This document shows positions 1 through 10,118 of a stretch of 64,000 nt of DNA, in pieces. Source of the DNA: Diplonema papillatum. Lineage: Eukaryota > Euglenozoa > Diplonemea > Diplonemida > Diplonemidae. Position 1 is the first letter of the stretch, and every line of letters starts with the position of its first letter. The stretch spans positions 147,194 to 211,193 of the forward strand of contig JAPJBO010000367.1 of assembly GCA_030068145.1 (NCBI GenBank), read 5' to 3'. The notes beneath the pieces were generated by a model. It was given only the letters and a program-made list of their open reading frames with translations, was not told where the DNA came from and ran no database searches. Position numbers and translations under genes: made by a program.

Positions 1-1243
1 CCGCCGTTTAAAACCGAGGAGGCGAACGCCGGCGGAATCGTGCTGACGGTCGCGCTGGCTTCGGAGCCGATGTGCGGGTGGAGCTTGGACGCGCTGACCG
101 TCGGCAACGTGACGGAGCTGAAAATGACGGTCGCGTCGAGCGACGGGAACGAGGGCGTCGTGACCGGGGTGCCGGCTGCGGGCTTCACGTTCACCCGGGG
201 CGATTGGAACGTTCCGAAGACTTTTACCGTCACTGGCGTTGACGACGAGTCTAGCGATCCGAGCCCGTTGGCGCCGTACACGATCGACTTCGAAGTAACT
301 GATTCGTGCTACACACCGCCGATTCCTTACATTGCGACAGTCCCGGCACCGGCTGACGCATACCTGAATCATAAGGTTTCGGTGCAAATGGTCAACGCCG
401 ACAACGACGTGGTCGGCGTTTTTGTGAAGGTCAACGGCCTGCCCGAGACATCCGAGGACGGCCTGTCTTGCGTGCTGACCCTTTCGGTCGGCTCGCAGCC
501 GGTCCCGTCTGCCACCATTACGGTGACGGTGTCGGACGCCAACGAAGCGTCGCTGTCGTCGGCGTCGTTCACGATCACGCAGGACGACTACAAAACCCCG
601 CGCACCGTGACCGTGGAAGGGGTCGACGATGAGCTCGCTGACGGGGATGCCAACTACACTGTCAGCTTCACAGCCACGACTTCGGCCGACGCAGCGTATG
701 CTGCGTTGCCGGTGACGGAGGTCAAGCTGGTCAACCGGGACAATGACAAGGCCGGCATTTCGATGACGCCGTCGCACGGCATCTCGACCCACGAGGGGAC
801 TGGCCACCCTCCAGCGGAGGTGACCGTTCGTCTCACAGCCCAGCCTGAGCAAGACATCAGCATCACCCAAATCAAGTCGAACAACACCGACGAAGCTGTC
901 GTCGTGGGCCCAACCGAGATGCTGTTCACGCCTGGCAACTGGCGGACGGCGCAGACGGTGACCGTCAACGGGGTTGACGACGATTACGACGACGGCGACG
1001 CGCCATTCCGCATCACGATGGAGCTCGCCGCCTCTGGAGACCCCGTCTACGCTGAATTCGAAGGCACGCACACAGTCGCTGAAGGGCTCAACATCGACGA
1101 TGACCAAGTCGGTATCACCATCTTCCCGGCCTCCGGCTTGGTCACGACCGAGCCAGGAGGCAGCGACACCTTCACCGTGACCCTCTCCGCAAAGCCGTCG
1201 GGTTCTGTCTCTTTCGACGTTTTCTCCAGCGACACATCGGAAG
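1..1243 (+). CDS. Exon with Calx-beta-like repeats (surface protein, partial)
   Basis: The frame is open from base 1 and ends in phase 1 at GAAG|GTCTGC. It holds three full repeats with the motifs VTGVDDE, VEGVDDE and VNGVDDD about 105-135 residues apart, and the start of a fourth (SSDTSE) that finishes in the next exon. Confidence 0.8.
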
Positions 1244-4200
1244 GTCTGCTGCTTTTGGTGTTAAACAATGCATTGTTGGTCCTACGAGCGTAGCCCACAT
1301 GAAACCCACCAAGCAGGCGAGTTCCGCTCGTGCACATAAACAATCTTCCACCCCCCTTCGTGGAAAACAGCGGATGCGCATCTGTTTTGCAGGAAATACT
1401 TGAGGAGACTGCCAGTTGCGAAATCTCAAAGGAGGTAAATGTGCTGTAGCCCACACGAAACACAGGTGAATCTGGGTTTAGTGGCGGGCGTAAGCGTTTC
1501 TCAACGAAAAAGATCCACGTTGTACTTGTATTGTTTTCTCCCCCTCTCGCCTCCGTCGAAATGAGCACAAGGCAGTCCTCGAGTTTTTCCGCCAAGAGCT
1601 GAGGATCAACTATTCTCGGATCTTCAACGTGCCCAAAAAACACGCTTTTTTTAGTACTAACAATCTTGCGGGTGCCCTTCAATGTATTGTGCAGGCTAAA
1701 AAGACGTAGGCAGCGTGTTTTGGTGGTTCATCAGAATTCCTTCTTTGAATATACACGGGTAAATAAGTGGGAAAAACGATCAACCGGCAACGAAGCGCCT
1801 GTCTTTTTTTTTGTATAAGCACCTGCTTTGGCCCTCTAGCCTCCGTCGCAATGAACACAAGGCAGTCCCCCGAGAATTTCCGCCAAGAGCTGTGGATCAA
1901 CTATTCTCGGATCTTCAACGTGTCCAATAAACACGCTTTTTTCTTTTTAGCCACATGCAAATTGCATTGCAATGTGTGAGGAAACTGAACCGCCCAAGCA
2001 GGACCTTCTGATCATGATCATTTGCCAAATTTGCCAACCACGTCCAGGATTTGGGCTCAGGGTAGTGCAGTCAACGAAAACTCTAGTTTCCCTTTTCTAC
2101 TTTCTCCTACTCTCGCGGTGTGCGGTTTTTGCCTTCCACCGTAAAGATAGGGTTGTACTCGATGGAACTTCCACAGGTCTGGTGACGCCCACGAGTTTGT
2201 CGTTCAGCGTTGCGGGGTGGGATGTGCCGGCAACTCTGACGGTTACCGGGGTTGACGACGACTTCTACGACCGTGACCAGTTGTACACGGTGCGGTTCAC
2301 GAACGTCGCTTCGTCGGACCCCGAGTACGCTGGGTACAAATTCGAGAAGTACGTGATGGTAATGAACATGGACAACGACACCTCGCCGTGCAAGAACTTT
2401 GGGGGCCAGTGCGCGGATGAAGCGTGCGACGTGTGCTGCAGCGCGACGTGCGGCGTCGAGTGTTCGCCTTTCGACTGTACGGACGAGGAGGACGAGTGTT
2501 GTGGGCGGACGATCGAGAAGAACGTGAAGGGCGGGTTTGGCCTGTGCTACGAGACGCTTCAGGCGCCGTGCGTTGTGCACAAGGTGCCGACTCCGTGCGA
2601 CGCGTACGGCGGGGTCTGCTCGGACAACACTTGCACAACGTGCTGCGAGTTGTCCTGCGGTGACTTGTGCGGCGCTCCGAATTGCGCGGACGGCGGCGCC
2701 AGCAAGTGCTGCCCCGACGTCATCGGGAAGAACGCGACGGCCTGCTCGATGGCCGCCGGGGCGCCGTGCCAGCGGCCCAACCCTTGCGGGGCCTTCGGCG
2801 GGATCTGCCGCGACGCTACCTGCAGTGAGTGCTGCGCGGGGACCTGCGGCGCGTGTGGAGGGACGGCCTGCGCCGAGGGGGACGCGTGCTGCGACGCGAA
2901 GATCAGCGGTGGGCAGCTGTGCGGGGCCGGGGCCACGGCGCCGTGCGTCCGGGTCGACAAGTGCACCGAGTACGGCGGCGTCTGCGGCGACGACGACTGC
3001 AGCTCGTGCTGCACGGCAGGCTGCCCGTCGTGCACCACCACCGTCGAGGGCGTGTCGTGCATGTCGAGCGCGGCCGAAGAGTGCTGCCCGCTCGCCATCA
3101 GCTACAACGCCCGCTTCTGCGGCCCCAACACGCCCGCCCCGTGCCTGCGCGGTATGCCTCGCAGAAGAAGAAGAGAGGAGAAACAAAAAAGAAAAAGAAA
3201 AAAGGCCGCACCGGGTTCCAGGAAGCGTGATAGTCAAACACAGCTTGCAAAGCTTGAGGGCAAAGGCGGCACAGTGAGTGCTACAACCCCGTCCGCTCTG
3301 CCCTGTGGCTGACCGTGTCTACTGTTCAGCGCACGCGCCATGCCCGAAGGTGGCCACGCCTTGATGCTTTAGTTTGGGAAATCGGTAGCCACTTGACCTG
3401 TAGGCCCGTACTGCAGTACCGCCGAACACATGAAGCTTGGCTCCCGTGCATTCCGAAGAAGACTAGATGCTTGCATTAAACATACATGAGAGACAAGATT
3501 CTGCCTGAGCGACGTGGGGGCGGTTGAGGGGTGGTGGTAGCGCGCTACTTGGCCAGCACGAAGCAGTCGTTTTTACCGCGGCTTCACCCTTGGACGCACA
3601 GTGTCCTCCAGCTGGTTCTGATTCCTTCGGCGCATTGTCTCCCGTCCGTAACGAGTTACACTGAGGTCTCGCCCCCCGGGAATGGTCGTTCCTGGTCGGG
3701 ATTTCGCTCACGCAGTTTAAACAATCCTTCAACTCAGTGGTGGCAAGCACCACGCGCTCTTCATACCCAAGAAATATGCAACCAGCAGCTCAGTTAAGAT
3801 ATTGATCACACCACAAACAGTATCGAAATGTAAGGCGTACGACGGCATTTGCAAAGACGAAGCTTGCACAGTGTGCTGCATTGCCGGAACGTGTGGCTCC
3901 TGCGGCCACGGACACTGCAACCCGAACGCCATTCGTCCGTTCGATGATGAGTGCTGCGACGTGGACATCGTCCAAGTGAAGGACTACTGCAGCGACACTG
4001 TCTCTGCACCCTGCATCCGCAGTATGCTTCCGTCTATTGTCATTAGAAACCTTCAACCACCCCAAAAAGGACAGGCTCTTCTTTTGGGAAGCGGGTGCTC
4101 GTCCATGTAGTTCGCGCACACTATCACAATGCTCAACAAGAGATAACCAACGAGAGACGCCAGCCGGCAGTGTTCAACACGCAACTCCAAGCGTCAGCAC

Positions 4201-7200
4201 ACGAGTGCACAGCCAAGAACATGAAGCATTTTCAGAAAAGCTGCGAGGAGTGGGAACGTCTCGCAGAGGACAGGAACTGCAATCGTACAGCCAAAGACCT
4301 TTGTGGCTGGTGTGGTATGGTAGTGAGCCGATGCCTCTCATCTCACCTTTAAAACACGGCTGAGTCACGCATGCTCTTGACAGACGCTAGCGTCCGACAT
4401 TTCGCACGCGCGTCGCAGTCGTTCGGTGGTATTGACAAGGGGTTTCATCGGACACTCGGATGAGCTTCGTTCCCTGCCCTGGGAGGTCTGCTTGGCTGCC
4501 TTCAGGTTGCGTTTCCGTGTTGGCGTTGTTGCTTCGCTTGCCCAAGACCTTCGTGACGAGTGTGGGAAATAATTGGGGTGCAAAACTGCAGGCTGGTGAG
4601 CTTAAGAAGGCAAAGAAGAGGGCAGCAACAGCGCCACCTATCTGTACACCCACACGGGATTGTCGTAAAAAAAAAACACAAAAAGGACTTCCAAACGAAC
4701 TCTTTCACTCTGAAAAATATCAACCTGCCCACAGTCGACAAGTGCGCTCGGTACGGCGGTATTTGTGCTGATGAAGCCTGCGCCACGTGTTGCCCGAAGA
4801 GCTGCGGTGAATGCAGCAAAGCGGAGGACGGCATCGACCAGGCGTGCGCCGGCTCCAAGTCGCAGAGCTGCTGCGAGCAAAATCTGCTGCAGAGCGCCCC
4901 TTCGTGCTCTGAGTCGGGCACGGCGCCGTGCGTCCGATGTATGCGCAACATTTCTTTTTTGTGTAAGCACCTGCTTTGTAGGAAATGCTTGAGGAGACTG
5001 CCAGTTGCGAAAGATCAAAGGAGGTGAATGTGTTGTAGCCCACACGAAACACAGGTAAATCTGGGTTTAGCGGCGGGCGTAAGCGTTCAACAAAAAACGA
5101 CCCACTTTGTAGTTGTATTGTTTATTCCCCCTCTAGCCTCCGTCGAAATGAGCACAAGGCAGTCCCTCGAGTATTTCCTCTCGAGACATAGCAATGTGTG
5201 CCATCGGTTCAGTTTACACACCTGTGCTCCACATGGAGATCCCGAACACGAGCCAACCGGGCGAAAGGAAAGACAGCTAGCCACGGATTGTTGGTACTAA
5301 AAGTCGTAGTTGAAGCGTACGCAACATGACTACGGAAAACGTAGAAGAGGTCAAATGTTGCGATCCAAGCTCTGTCCACGTGCGTAAAGAAACCTGGCAC
5401 GAACCCGGCCCGGCGCAAACTCGGGAGAATCTTGAATCTAATCGCGCCGAATATATTCACTCTAAAACTCCTCTCCTCACCAGCTGCGGCATGCGCGCCG
5501 TTCGGCGGAATCTGCGAGGACGACGCGTGCGAAGCCTGCTGCGCTGCCACGTGCACCAGGTGCGGCGGCGAGTTGTGCGAGCTGGAAGGCACCGCCTCCG
5601 AGTGCTGCCCGGAGGCCATCCTCGCCAGCTCACCCGTCTGCGACGACGCCGCCAGCGCCCCGTGTGTTAGAGGTATGACCTTTCCCTGCGAAGCCGGGAT
5701 TTCAATTCAAACTGCAACTACGAGCAACACTACAATGAGCCGGTCCATCCCCTCTTGATAGACCGTTATAGTTCGAATAATACAGCACCGGGCAATTGGA
5801 TGCAGCGGGGATGGACCTGATAGACCGTGGTGGACCGTGATTCACTTTGATAAACAGCGGCAGGCACTTCGATGCAGTTTCAAAAGATAGGGACGGACCG
5901 GCTCATACAAGATCCACCCAGTATGCACTGCAGGGAGAAGGTGTTGTTCATGGTGCGTTGCACCTCGCATTTCTTTCGTATAAACTAAGAACGAAAGACA
6001 GCGCTGGCAACGTGTTTGGGAGAAGAAAACGTAGACGATCACTACTCTCGTCGGCGGCTTTAGATTTACATCTGAATGACACCTCAGCACGAATCAAGTT
6101 GTCGACAACTAACAAGTAAAAGAGTAAAACAAAACTATGCATCTCTTTACGCCACCACCACGACCACCCACAGTGAACAAGTGCGAGGCGCAGGGGGGAG
6201 TGTGCAACGACGAAAGTTGCACGGCTTGCTGCGACGCCGGCTGCGAGTACTGCGGCGGGCCCATGTGCGTTTGGGACGAGCTGGGCAGGGACAAGTGCTG
6301 CCCGGAGACGTTCGCGAACTCGTGCGCGGCGGCCGGCGCGCCGTGCGTGCGGAGCGACGCGGCGGAGAAGTGCGCGCCGTTCGGCGGCCGGTGCAAGGAC
6401 GAGGACTGCGTCGTCTGCTGCGACGCCCGCTGCGGCACCTGCGGCGGGAACCTCTGCGACGAGGATCCTTTGGGCGCCGAGCTGTGCTGCCCGAGTGCGA
6501 TCTTGCGGGCCGGGGCGAAGCCGTGCACCGGCAACGCCGCGCCGTGCATCCGCGTCGAAACGTGCGAGCCCATGGGCGGCGTCTGCAATGATGCGGCGTG
6601 CTCGACGTGCTGCGCGAAGGGCTGCGGCGTATGCGGGGGGAGAGACTGCGAATCGGACCCCCTTTCGCAGGACAAGTGCTGCCCGGACGCCATCCTCGGG
6701 GTGCAGCCGATGTGCGACGACGGCAACGCCGCGCCGTGTACTCGGTTCGCCCCGGACAACGACGATGCCGACGACGAGGAGTTCCCGGGCTGGGCTGTTG
6801 CGCTGATCGTTCTGCTCCTACTCAGCGTCGTCTGCCTGATTGTGTTCATGATGTGGCGGTCGAAGAAGTCGAAGGGCGGAAATGACGACGACGACGATGA
6901 TGGTTTCAAGAAGTACCGGAAAGCCAGCGACGGGGAGGACCACGAAGAGATGGCGACGACCATCGTGAAGGAAGACGACATCTTCAGCGAGCGCGAGCCG
7001 CAGCTGTCGATCCAATCGCCCGTCAGCGAAACGCAAGAGCGCTCCACGCCGCCGTCGTTCCCGTCGACCACGAAGCGTGACGACCACCACTTGGGCTCCT
7101 CCATCGGCGCCCTGAACCGCTCCACCACTTCGACCGGCTCCCACATGGCCCCTCGAACCCCAACCAGCCCCTTGACCCCTGGCGGCCGGACCGCGCCCCC

Positions 7201-7303
7201 GCGCCGAGGCCGACGCGGGGCGCCTTCGGCCGCCAAGGCTCCTCCAGCAGCAGTGCCCATAGCAGCAGCAGCAGCCGAGATTGACGAGTCTGCCGAGATT
7301 TAA
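1..7303 (+). CDS. Mosaic type I cell-surface protein, spliced, 5' end outside window
   Basis: Seven exons (1-1243, 2147-3151, 3821-4021, 4198-4314, 4735-4938, 5484-5672, 6174-7303) join in one frame of 1362 residues. Every intron is phase 1 and GT-AG, and most donors read GTATG. Order of parts: four Calx-beta-like repeats, each with a TVTGVDDE-type motif followed by a D-rich loop and a strand ending in NxDND; ten Cys-rich units of about 60 residues (GGxCxDxxCxxCC ... CCP ... APCxR); one hydrophobic helix at about 6781-6855; then a charged cytoplasmic tail rich in D, S, T and P that ends ESAEI. This is the layout of a single-pass surface receptor or adhesin. Calx-beta-like repeats occur in large adhesins of bacteria and protists; ligand and role are unknown. 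The frame is open at base 1, so the signal peptide and further repeats lie upstream. Confidence 0.8.
1256..1355 (+). repeat. Rep3 dispersed repeat
   Basis: Family marked by the palindrome ACAATGCATTGT followed by a CATGAAAC and GCACA-AAACAA block. Other copies lie at 10007-10118 and 23192-23311. This one begins just after the intron 1 donor. Confidence 0.6.
1392..1590 (+). mobile_element. Rep1 MITE-like element
   Basis: Rep1 is the commonest repeat here. It starts GGAAATACTTGAGGAG-CTGCC and ends with the inverted form GGCAG-CCTCGAGTATTTCC, giving imperfect terminal inverted repeats of about 22 bp around a roughly 200-bp body. The body carries conserved blocks such as CACACGAAACACAGG and AAGCGTTCAACAAA. 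No coding capacity. This copy lies in intron 1 of the surface gene. Confidence 0.7.
1545..1945 (+). repeat. Direct duplication of a Rep1 3' end plus flank
   Basis: About 105 bases at 1545-1650 (Rep1 end plus GCCAAGAGCTG ... AACACGC) recur at 1833-1945. A Rep4 copy lies between them, so the interval looks like an insertion bracketed by a segmental duplication. Confidence 0.6.
1651..1812 (+). repeat. Rep4 dispersed repeat
   Basis: Starts AGTACTAACAATCTTG and contains GCTAAAAAGACGTAGGCAGC. A second copy with an internal duplication lies at 21875-22160 in an intron of the TSUP fusion gene. Confidence 0.6.
1955..2132 (+). repeat. Rep2 dispersed repeat
   Basis: Contains the palindrome TGATCATGATCA and GATTTGGGCTCAGGGTAG, and ends CTCTCGCGGTGT. 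Related copies lie at 11480-11648, 22219-22292 and 23016-23186. This copy abuts the intron 1 acceptor. Confidence 0.6.
2147..3151 (+). CDS. Exon: end of fourth Calx-beta-like repeat plus Cys-rich units 1-4
   Basis: The acceptor is placed after GTAAAG at 2146 because only that AG keeps phase 1 with the preceding donor; its pyrimidine tract is weak, so this is the least certain junction of the gene. The exon completes the repeat (VTGVDDD at about 2245) and then encodes four Cys-rich units, ending APCLR before G|GTATGC. Confidence 0.7.
3161..3438 (+). repeat. Rep5 dispersed repeat
   Basis: An A/G-rich start (GAAGAAGAA ... AAAGGCCGC) is followed by conserved CACAGCTTGCAAAGCTTGAG and TTGATGCTTTAGTTTG, ending near CGCCGAACAC. 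Copies: 8537-8781, 10713-10947, 37230-37496. On the minus strand it ends in a T/C-rich run, so it could be a SINE-like sequence, but I see no pol III boxes. Confidence 0.55.
3821..4021 (+). CDS. Exon: Cys-rich unit 5
   Basis: The acceptor CACAAACAG and donor A|GTATGC bound exactly one Cys-rich unit of 67 codons in phase 1-1. The new junction residue restores the V-x-KC start seen in the other units. Confidence 0.8.
4198..4314 (+). CDS. Exon: odd 39-residue Cys module
   Basis: A 117-nt phase 1-1 exon lies between GCGTCAG and the donor G|GTATGG. It encodes HECTAKNMKHF ... CGWCG, with five Cys in a spacing unlike the ten other units. Including it turns the next unit's first residue into V (VDKC), as in the other units; skipping it gives I (IDKC). 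It could be alternatively spliced. Confidence 0.55.
4312..4600 (+). repeat. Rep6 dispersed repeat
   Basis: The block around GTGAGCCGATGCCTCTCATC, CAGACGCTAGCGTC and GGAGGTCTGCTTGGCTGC recurs inverted at 29510-29690 and, more diverged, at 52315-52480 inside a nested transposon. Confidence 0.5.
4735..4938 (+). CDS. Exon: Cys-rich unit 6
   Basis: One complete unit of 68 codons, phase 1-1, lies between CTGCCCACAG and T|GTATGC. A Rep1 element starts about 40 bases after the donor. Confidence 0.8.
4981..5178 (+). mobile_element. Rep1 MITE-like element in intron 4
   Basis: Full-length copy with both terminal inverted repeats, GGAAATGCTTGAGGAG at the left and CCCTCGAGTATTTCC at the right. Confidence 0.7.
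5484..5672 (+). CDS. Exon: Cys-rich unit 7
   Basis: One complete unit of 63 codons, phase 1-1, lies between CTCCTCACCAG and G|GTATGA. It starts AACAPFGG rather than with the usual KC. Confidence 0.8.
5735..5906. mobile_element. 172-bp MITE with TGAGCC-type TIR and 3-bp TSD
   Basis: The left end ATGAGCCGGTCCATCCC and the right end GGGACGGACCGGCTCAT are inverted repeats with one mismatch over 17 bp. Both flanks read ACA, a 3-bp target duplication. It lies in intron 5 of the surface gene and is noncoding. Confidence 0.75.
6174..7303 (+). CDS. Last exon: Cys-rich units 8-10, transmembrane helix, cytoplasmic tail
   Basis: Acceptor CCACCCACAG. Three Cys-rich units are followed by an acidic stalk, a helix WAVALIVLLLLSVVCLIVF, a stop-transfer RSKKSK and about 150 residues of D-rich and S/T/P-rich tail. 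The stop is TAA at 7301. A truncated Rep1 copy begins within 40 bases of the stop. Confidence 0.85.
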
Positions 7304-7341
7304 GCGCGCGTTTTTTGTTTTGTAAAAGCACCTGCTTTGTA

Positions 7342-7455
7342 GGAAATGCTTTTGAGGAGGCTGCCAGCTGCAAAAGATCAAAGGAGATAAATGCGCTGTA
7401 GCCCACACGAAACACAGGTGAATCTGGGTTCAGTGGCGGGCGTACGCGTTCAACA
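7342..7455 (+). mobile_element. Truncated Rep1 copy
   Basis: The 5' half of Rep1, from GGAAATGCTTTTGAGGAG to AAGCGTTCAACAAA; the right half and its terminal repeat are missing. It starts 39 bases after the surface-protein stop codon and probably lies in the 3' UTR. Confidence 0.6.
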
Positions 7456-8376
7456 AACGCAAATGCGCTGGGCGACAAGGACCGACGCGGAAACCGGTCT
7501 TCAATGTTCTCCATTGAATATTCGCTACTACAACCAAGATCTGCACTCATCCACGCTCCATCGAGGCTCACGCCAACGACTTCGCGGCGTGGACCACGCA
7601 CTCCTACGCACGCCTGGCTTTGTGATACCAGTACGCGGCCAACTATGGGTGGATCGCTTGAGCATCATCCATTTTCGGGACCGGTGCATTCGGCAGGTGA
7701 GTTGTTACACACTCATTATCGGATGCCGACTTCCATGGAAGAGGTACTCGTCGTGAAGGCTCGCCTACCCTGCTGGACCAAGTTCCTTCGTGCTCGCCGT
7801 CATTCTGCGCTCGAGGGGCCTTTATCGAACCTGGCGCTCGTTTTAATGGGCTCGTGGTGGTTCGAAAGTGAGCGGAACGGACGTCTTAGTTGTCTGGCTC
7901 TCATTTCCCCACGGAGTACGCGTACCCAACACGTCGTCACCGACGAGCGTGACGAGAACAGTTACTCCTTTCCTCGGCGTGCGAAACCAGGCTATCCACA
8001 CTGCGTCGGTCAAGGATTGCGGCTCCAGCCGCAGTTCCCGGTGTCAACATACGAAGGAACAGTAGAAGGGGGAAGGAGTTACAAGACCATTTTACGGCTC
8101 GTGACGTTTCTTGCGTGGCCTCTTACCCACCTCGAAAAAAAGTGCGTCAGCTTTGCTCTGGATCGAACCCGGGACATGCTGCCAACGATACAAACCCTCG
8201 GGGGGCTCGACCACTCGCAAGGGCGCAGACTCTCCTGTGTGCTGTTTTTTGAACCCCGAGCAGACTGCCGCAGTTCCCATCGAAAGCCACTACGGCAACC
8301 CTCCAAAGGGTTCGGCCCCTCGCAAACGTTAGCCGCCCAGCTCCGAAGCTTCTGACCGCTGCCTTTTGCCAAGTTA
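7456..8376. other. Intergenic, no supported gene
   Basis: Open frames here (for example 7504-8355, +) lack coding signature, domains or splice context. Nothing recognisable was seen. Confidence 0.4.
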
Positions 8377-8532
8377 AAGGGGGGGTCGAATAATAACACC
8401 TGTGTTATTATTCGATTTGTCGAATAAAAATAAAAGTTCCGGGTAGCCGAACAGTAGCAGGATCCAATGGTGGTAGTGTTTTTAGACAACCAGACGTGTG
8501 TCAAATAACTGTTATTATTCGACCCCCCCCTT
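8377..8532. mobile_element. 156-bp MITE, TA target duplication, empty site present nearby
   Basis: Terminal inverted repeats AAGGGGGGGTCGAATAATAACA-type (left) and the inverse ending CCCCCCCCTT (right). It is flanked by TA on both sides. The flank TTTTGCCAAGTTA|GCTTCA is present uninterrupted at about 8823-8842, which gives the pre-insertion state. TA duplication and TIRs fit a Tc1/mariner-type MITE. A second internal palindrome (ATAATAACACCTGTGTTATTAT) sits at the left end. Confidence 0.85.
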
Positions 8533-8536
8533 TAGC

Positions 8537-8781
8537 TTCAGAAGAAGAAGAAAAAGAAAAAGGCCGCTCGAACGTGACGGTCAACCACAGCTTGCAAAGC
8601 TTGAGTACAGTGCTACAACCCCGTCCGCTCAGCCCTGTGGCTGACCGTCTTGAGCTTGTGTTCAGCGCGAGCGCCAAGCCCAAGGTGCGCCACGCCTTGA
8701 TGCTTTAGTTTGAAATCGGTAGCCACGGGTCAATTGACCCGTAGGCCCGTGGCTCTGCAGAACCGCCGAACACGCGAAGCT
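8537..8781 (+). repeat. Rep5 dispersed repeat
   Basis: Same blocks as the 3161-3438 copy; it begins directly after the MITE. Confidence 0.55.
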
Positions 8782-8822
8782 TAACTCCCGTGCAGCAGGC
8801 TTTCCGGGTACCTAAGCCATGC

Positions 8823-8842
8823 CTTTTGCCAAGTTAGCTTCA
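8823..8842. other. Empty (pre-insertion) site for the 8377 MITE
   Basis: TTTTGCCAAGTTAGCTTCA matches the two flanks of the MITE joined with a single TA, so the surrounding sequence was duplicated and only one copy was invaded. Confidence 0.75.
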
Positions 8843-8989
8843 AGAAAGCGAAAAAGTCTGTCAACCAGAACGCTCCCCCTCGGCTGCGCCTACATCGGTC
8901 ATTGCTCAGACACGGTCGTAAGGGCCTTCTCCCCGTGATGGATTCGCCTGTGCTCTAGTAGCACGGGTGGTCCTGGCTGTGACGAGCTA

Positions 8990-9370
8990 CGAACAGCCGC
9001 CTGACAAACCAGACTCGCACCGCAGTCCTGTCTGCAGACACTCAGGTACCGCGCTGATGATGGTGTTTGTATAAGCACCTGCTTTGTAGGAAATACTTGA
9101 GGAGGCTGCCAGCTGCAAAAGATCAAAGGAGGTAAATGTGCTGTAGCCCACACGAAACACAGGTGAATCTGGGTTCAGTGGCGGGCGTAAGCGTTCAACA
9201 AAAAAGACCCACTTTGTAGTTGTATTGTTTCTCCCCCTCTAGCCTCCTTCGAAGTAAGCACAAGGCAGCCCCTCGAGTATTTCCGTGGCTTAAAGGACCG
9301 CAACACGGCAGACGGGACCAGTGCGGTGTTGAGCACATACCCATTCCAAGCACGTTCTTGCAATCCCCGG
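8990..9370 (+). repeat. Rep7 dispersed repeat, interrupted by Rep1
   Basis: Blocks CTGTCTGCAGACACTCAGG, CGCTGATGATGG and GTGGCTTAAAGGACCG recur uninterrupted at 28290-28520 and 47690-47830. Here a Rep1 element splits the repeat after GATGATGG. Confidence 0.6.
9089..9284 (+). mobile_element. Rep1 MITE-like element inserted in Rep7
   Basis: Complete copy with both inverted ends (GGAAATACTTGAGGAGGCTG ... CCCTCGAGTATTTCC). Comparison with the uninterrupted Rep7 copies shows the mobile segment also includes about 28 bases to the left (TGTTTGTATAAGCACC...). Confidence 0.75.
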
Positions 9371-9569
9371 CTGCGCCTACATCGGCGCCGTCACCCCACT
9401 GTAGCGAGTCCGACGCAACGACGTATAAACCCGCCATCGTGGTCCGGGGTGGTACGGAGGCGACCGGCGGGCCGCTGCACTGTAACACGTCTCACTCGTC
9501 TCCTTCTCTCTCTCTCTGTCTCTCTCCCTGTTATTTTCGTTGTGAGCACATCTACGGCACAGGTCAGCC

Positions 9570-9788
9570 GTGGCCAGCAAACTGAATGCACGCAAAATCG
9601 AAAGCGGCCAACGGTGGAGCTGCCGAAAAGACCGGCAATGCCGTCTTTCGACCCCCACGACGCAGCAGCCGGAAACCCGCGAAAGTCGATCGAGCGAAGC
9701 ATCTTTTGGCGGCAAGCGGGCGGAACGAATCGCCGGCATGAAGACTTATTGTCGGTTCAACCAGGTCTGGGTTAAAACTTGTTGGAGG
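9570..9788 (+). CDS. Possible exon, unidentified
   Basis: An open frame after CTACGGCACAG runs through ASKLNARKIESG ... FNQVWVKTCWR to a possible donor G|GTATAG. A C/T-rich stretch precedes it. Alternative frames are open too, and no domain or partner exon was found, so this is a weak candidate. Confidence 0.2.
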
Positions 9789-10006
9789 TATAGCGGGATT
9801 CGCCAAAGCTAGGAACCGGCTTGTACACTACACTGCGCCAGTTCTCTGCACTACCACGCTGCACTAAAAAAGAGCTGCTGGGGTTTGACGGCAAAACCCA
9901 AAAAACAACCGGGAATAGAGCTTTACGAACAAGTCCTAACTGACCCCAGAACGAACGGAGAAAATGAAAAAAGGAAGACCACAAAATCTCCAACCTTTTT
10001 TTGTGT

Positions 10007-10118
10007 TAACAATGCATTGTTGGTACAAAAAAATTAGTAGTTGACTGCGTACTACATGAAACTTACCGAAGCAGGTGTGTTCCGCTAGTGCGCACAAACA
10101 AAAGAAAGCGCCATACTA
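10007..10118 (+). repeat. Rep3 dispersed repeat
   Basis: TGTTAACAATGCATTGTTGG followed by ACTACATGAAACTTACC and GCGCACAAACAAAAGAAAGC; near-identical to 23192-23311. Confidence 0.65.

Noticed and set aside
2107-3237. Antisense and alternate sense frames over the Cys-rich exon
   Set aside because: They arise from the GC-rich repeat. The Cys-rich reading continues across six splice joins in phase.
9377-9739. Antisense frames opposite the 9.5-kb region
   Set aside because: Short, composed of translated Rep7 and C/T-rich sequence; no evidence of coding.
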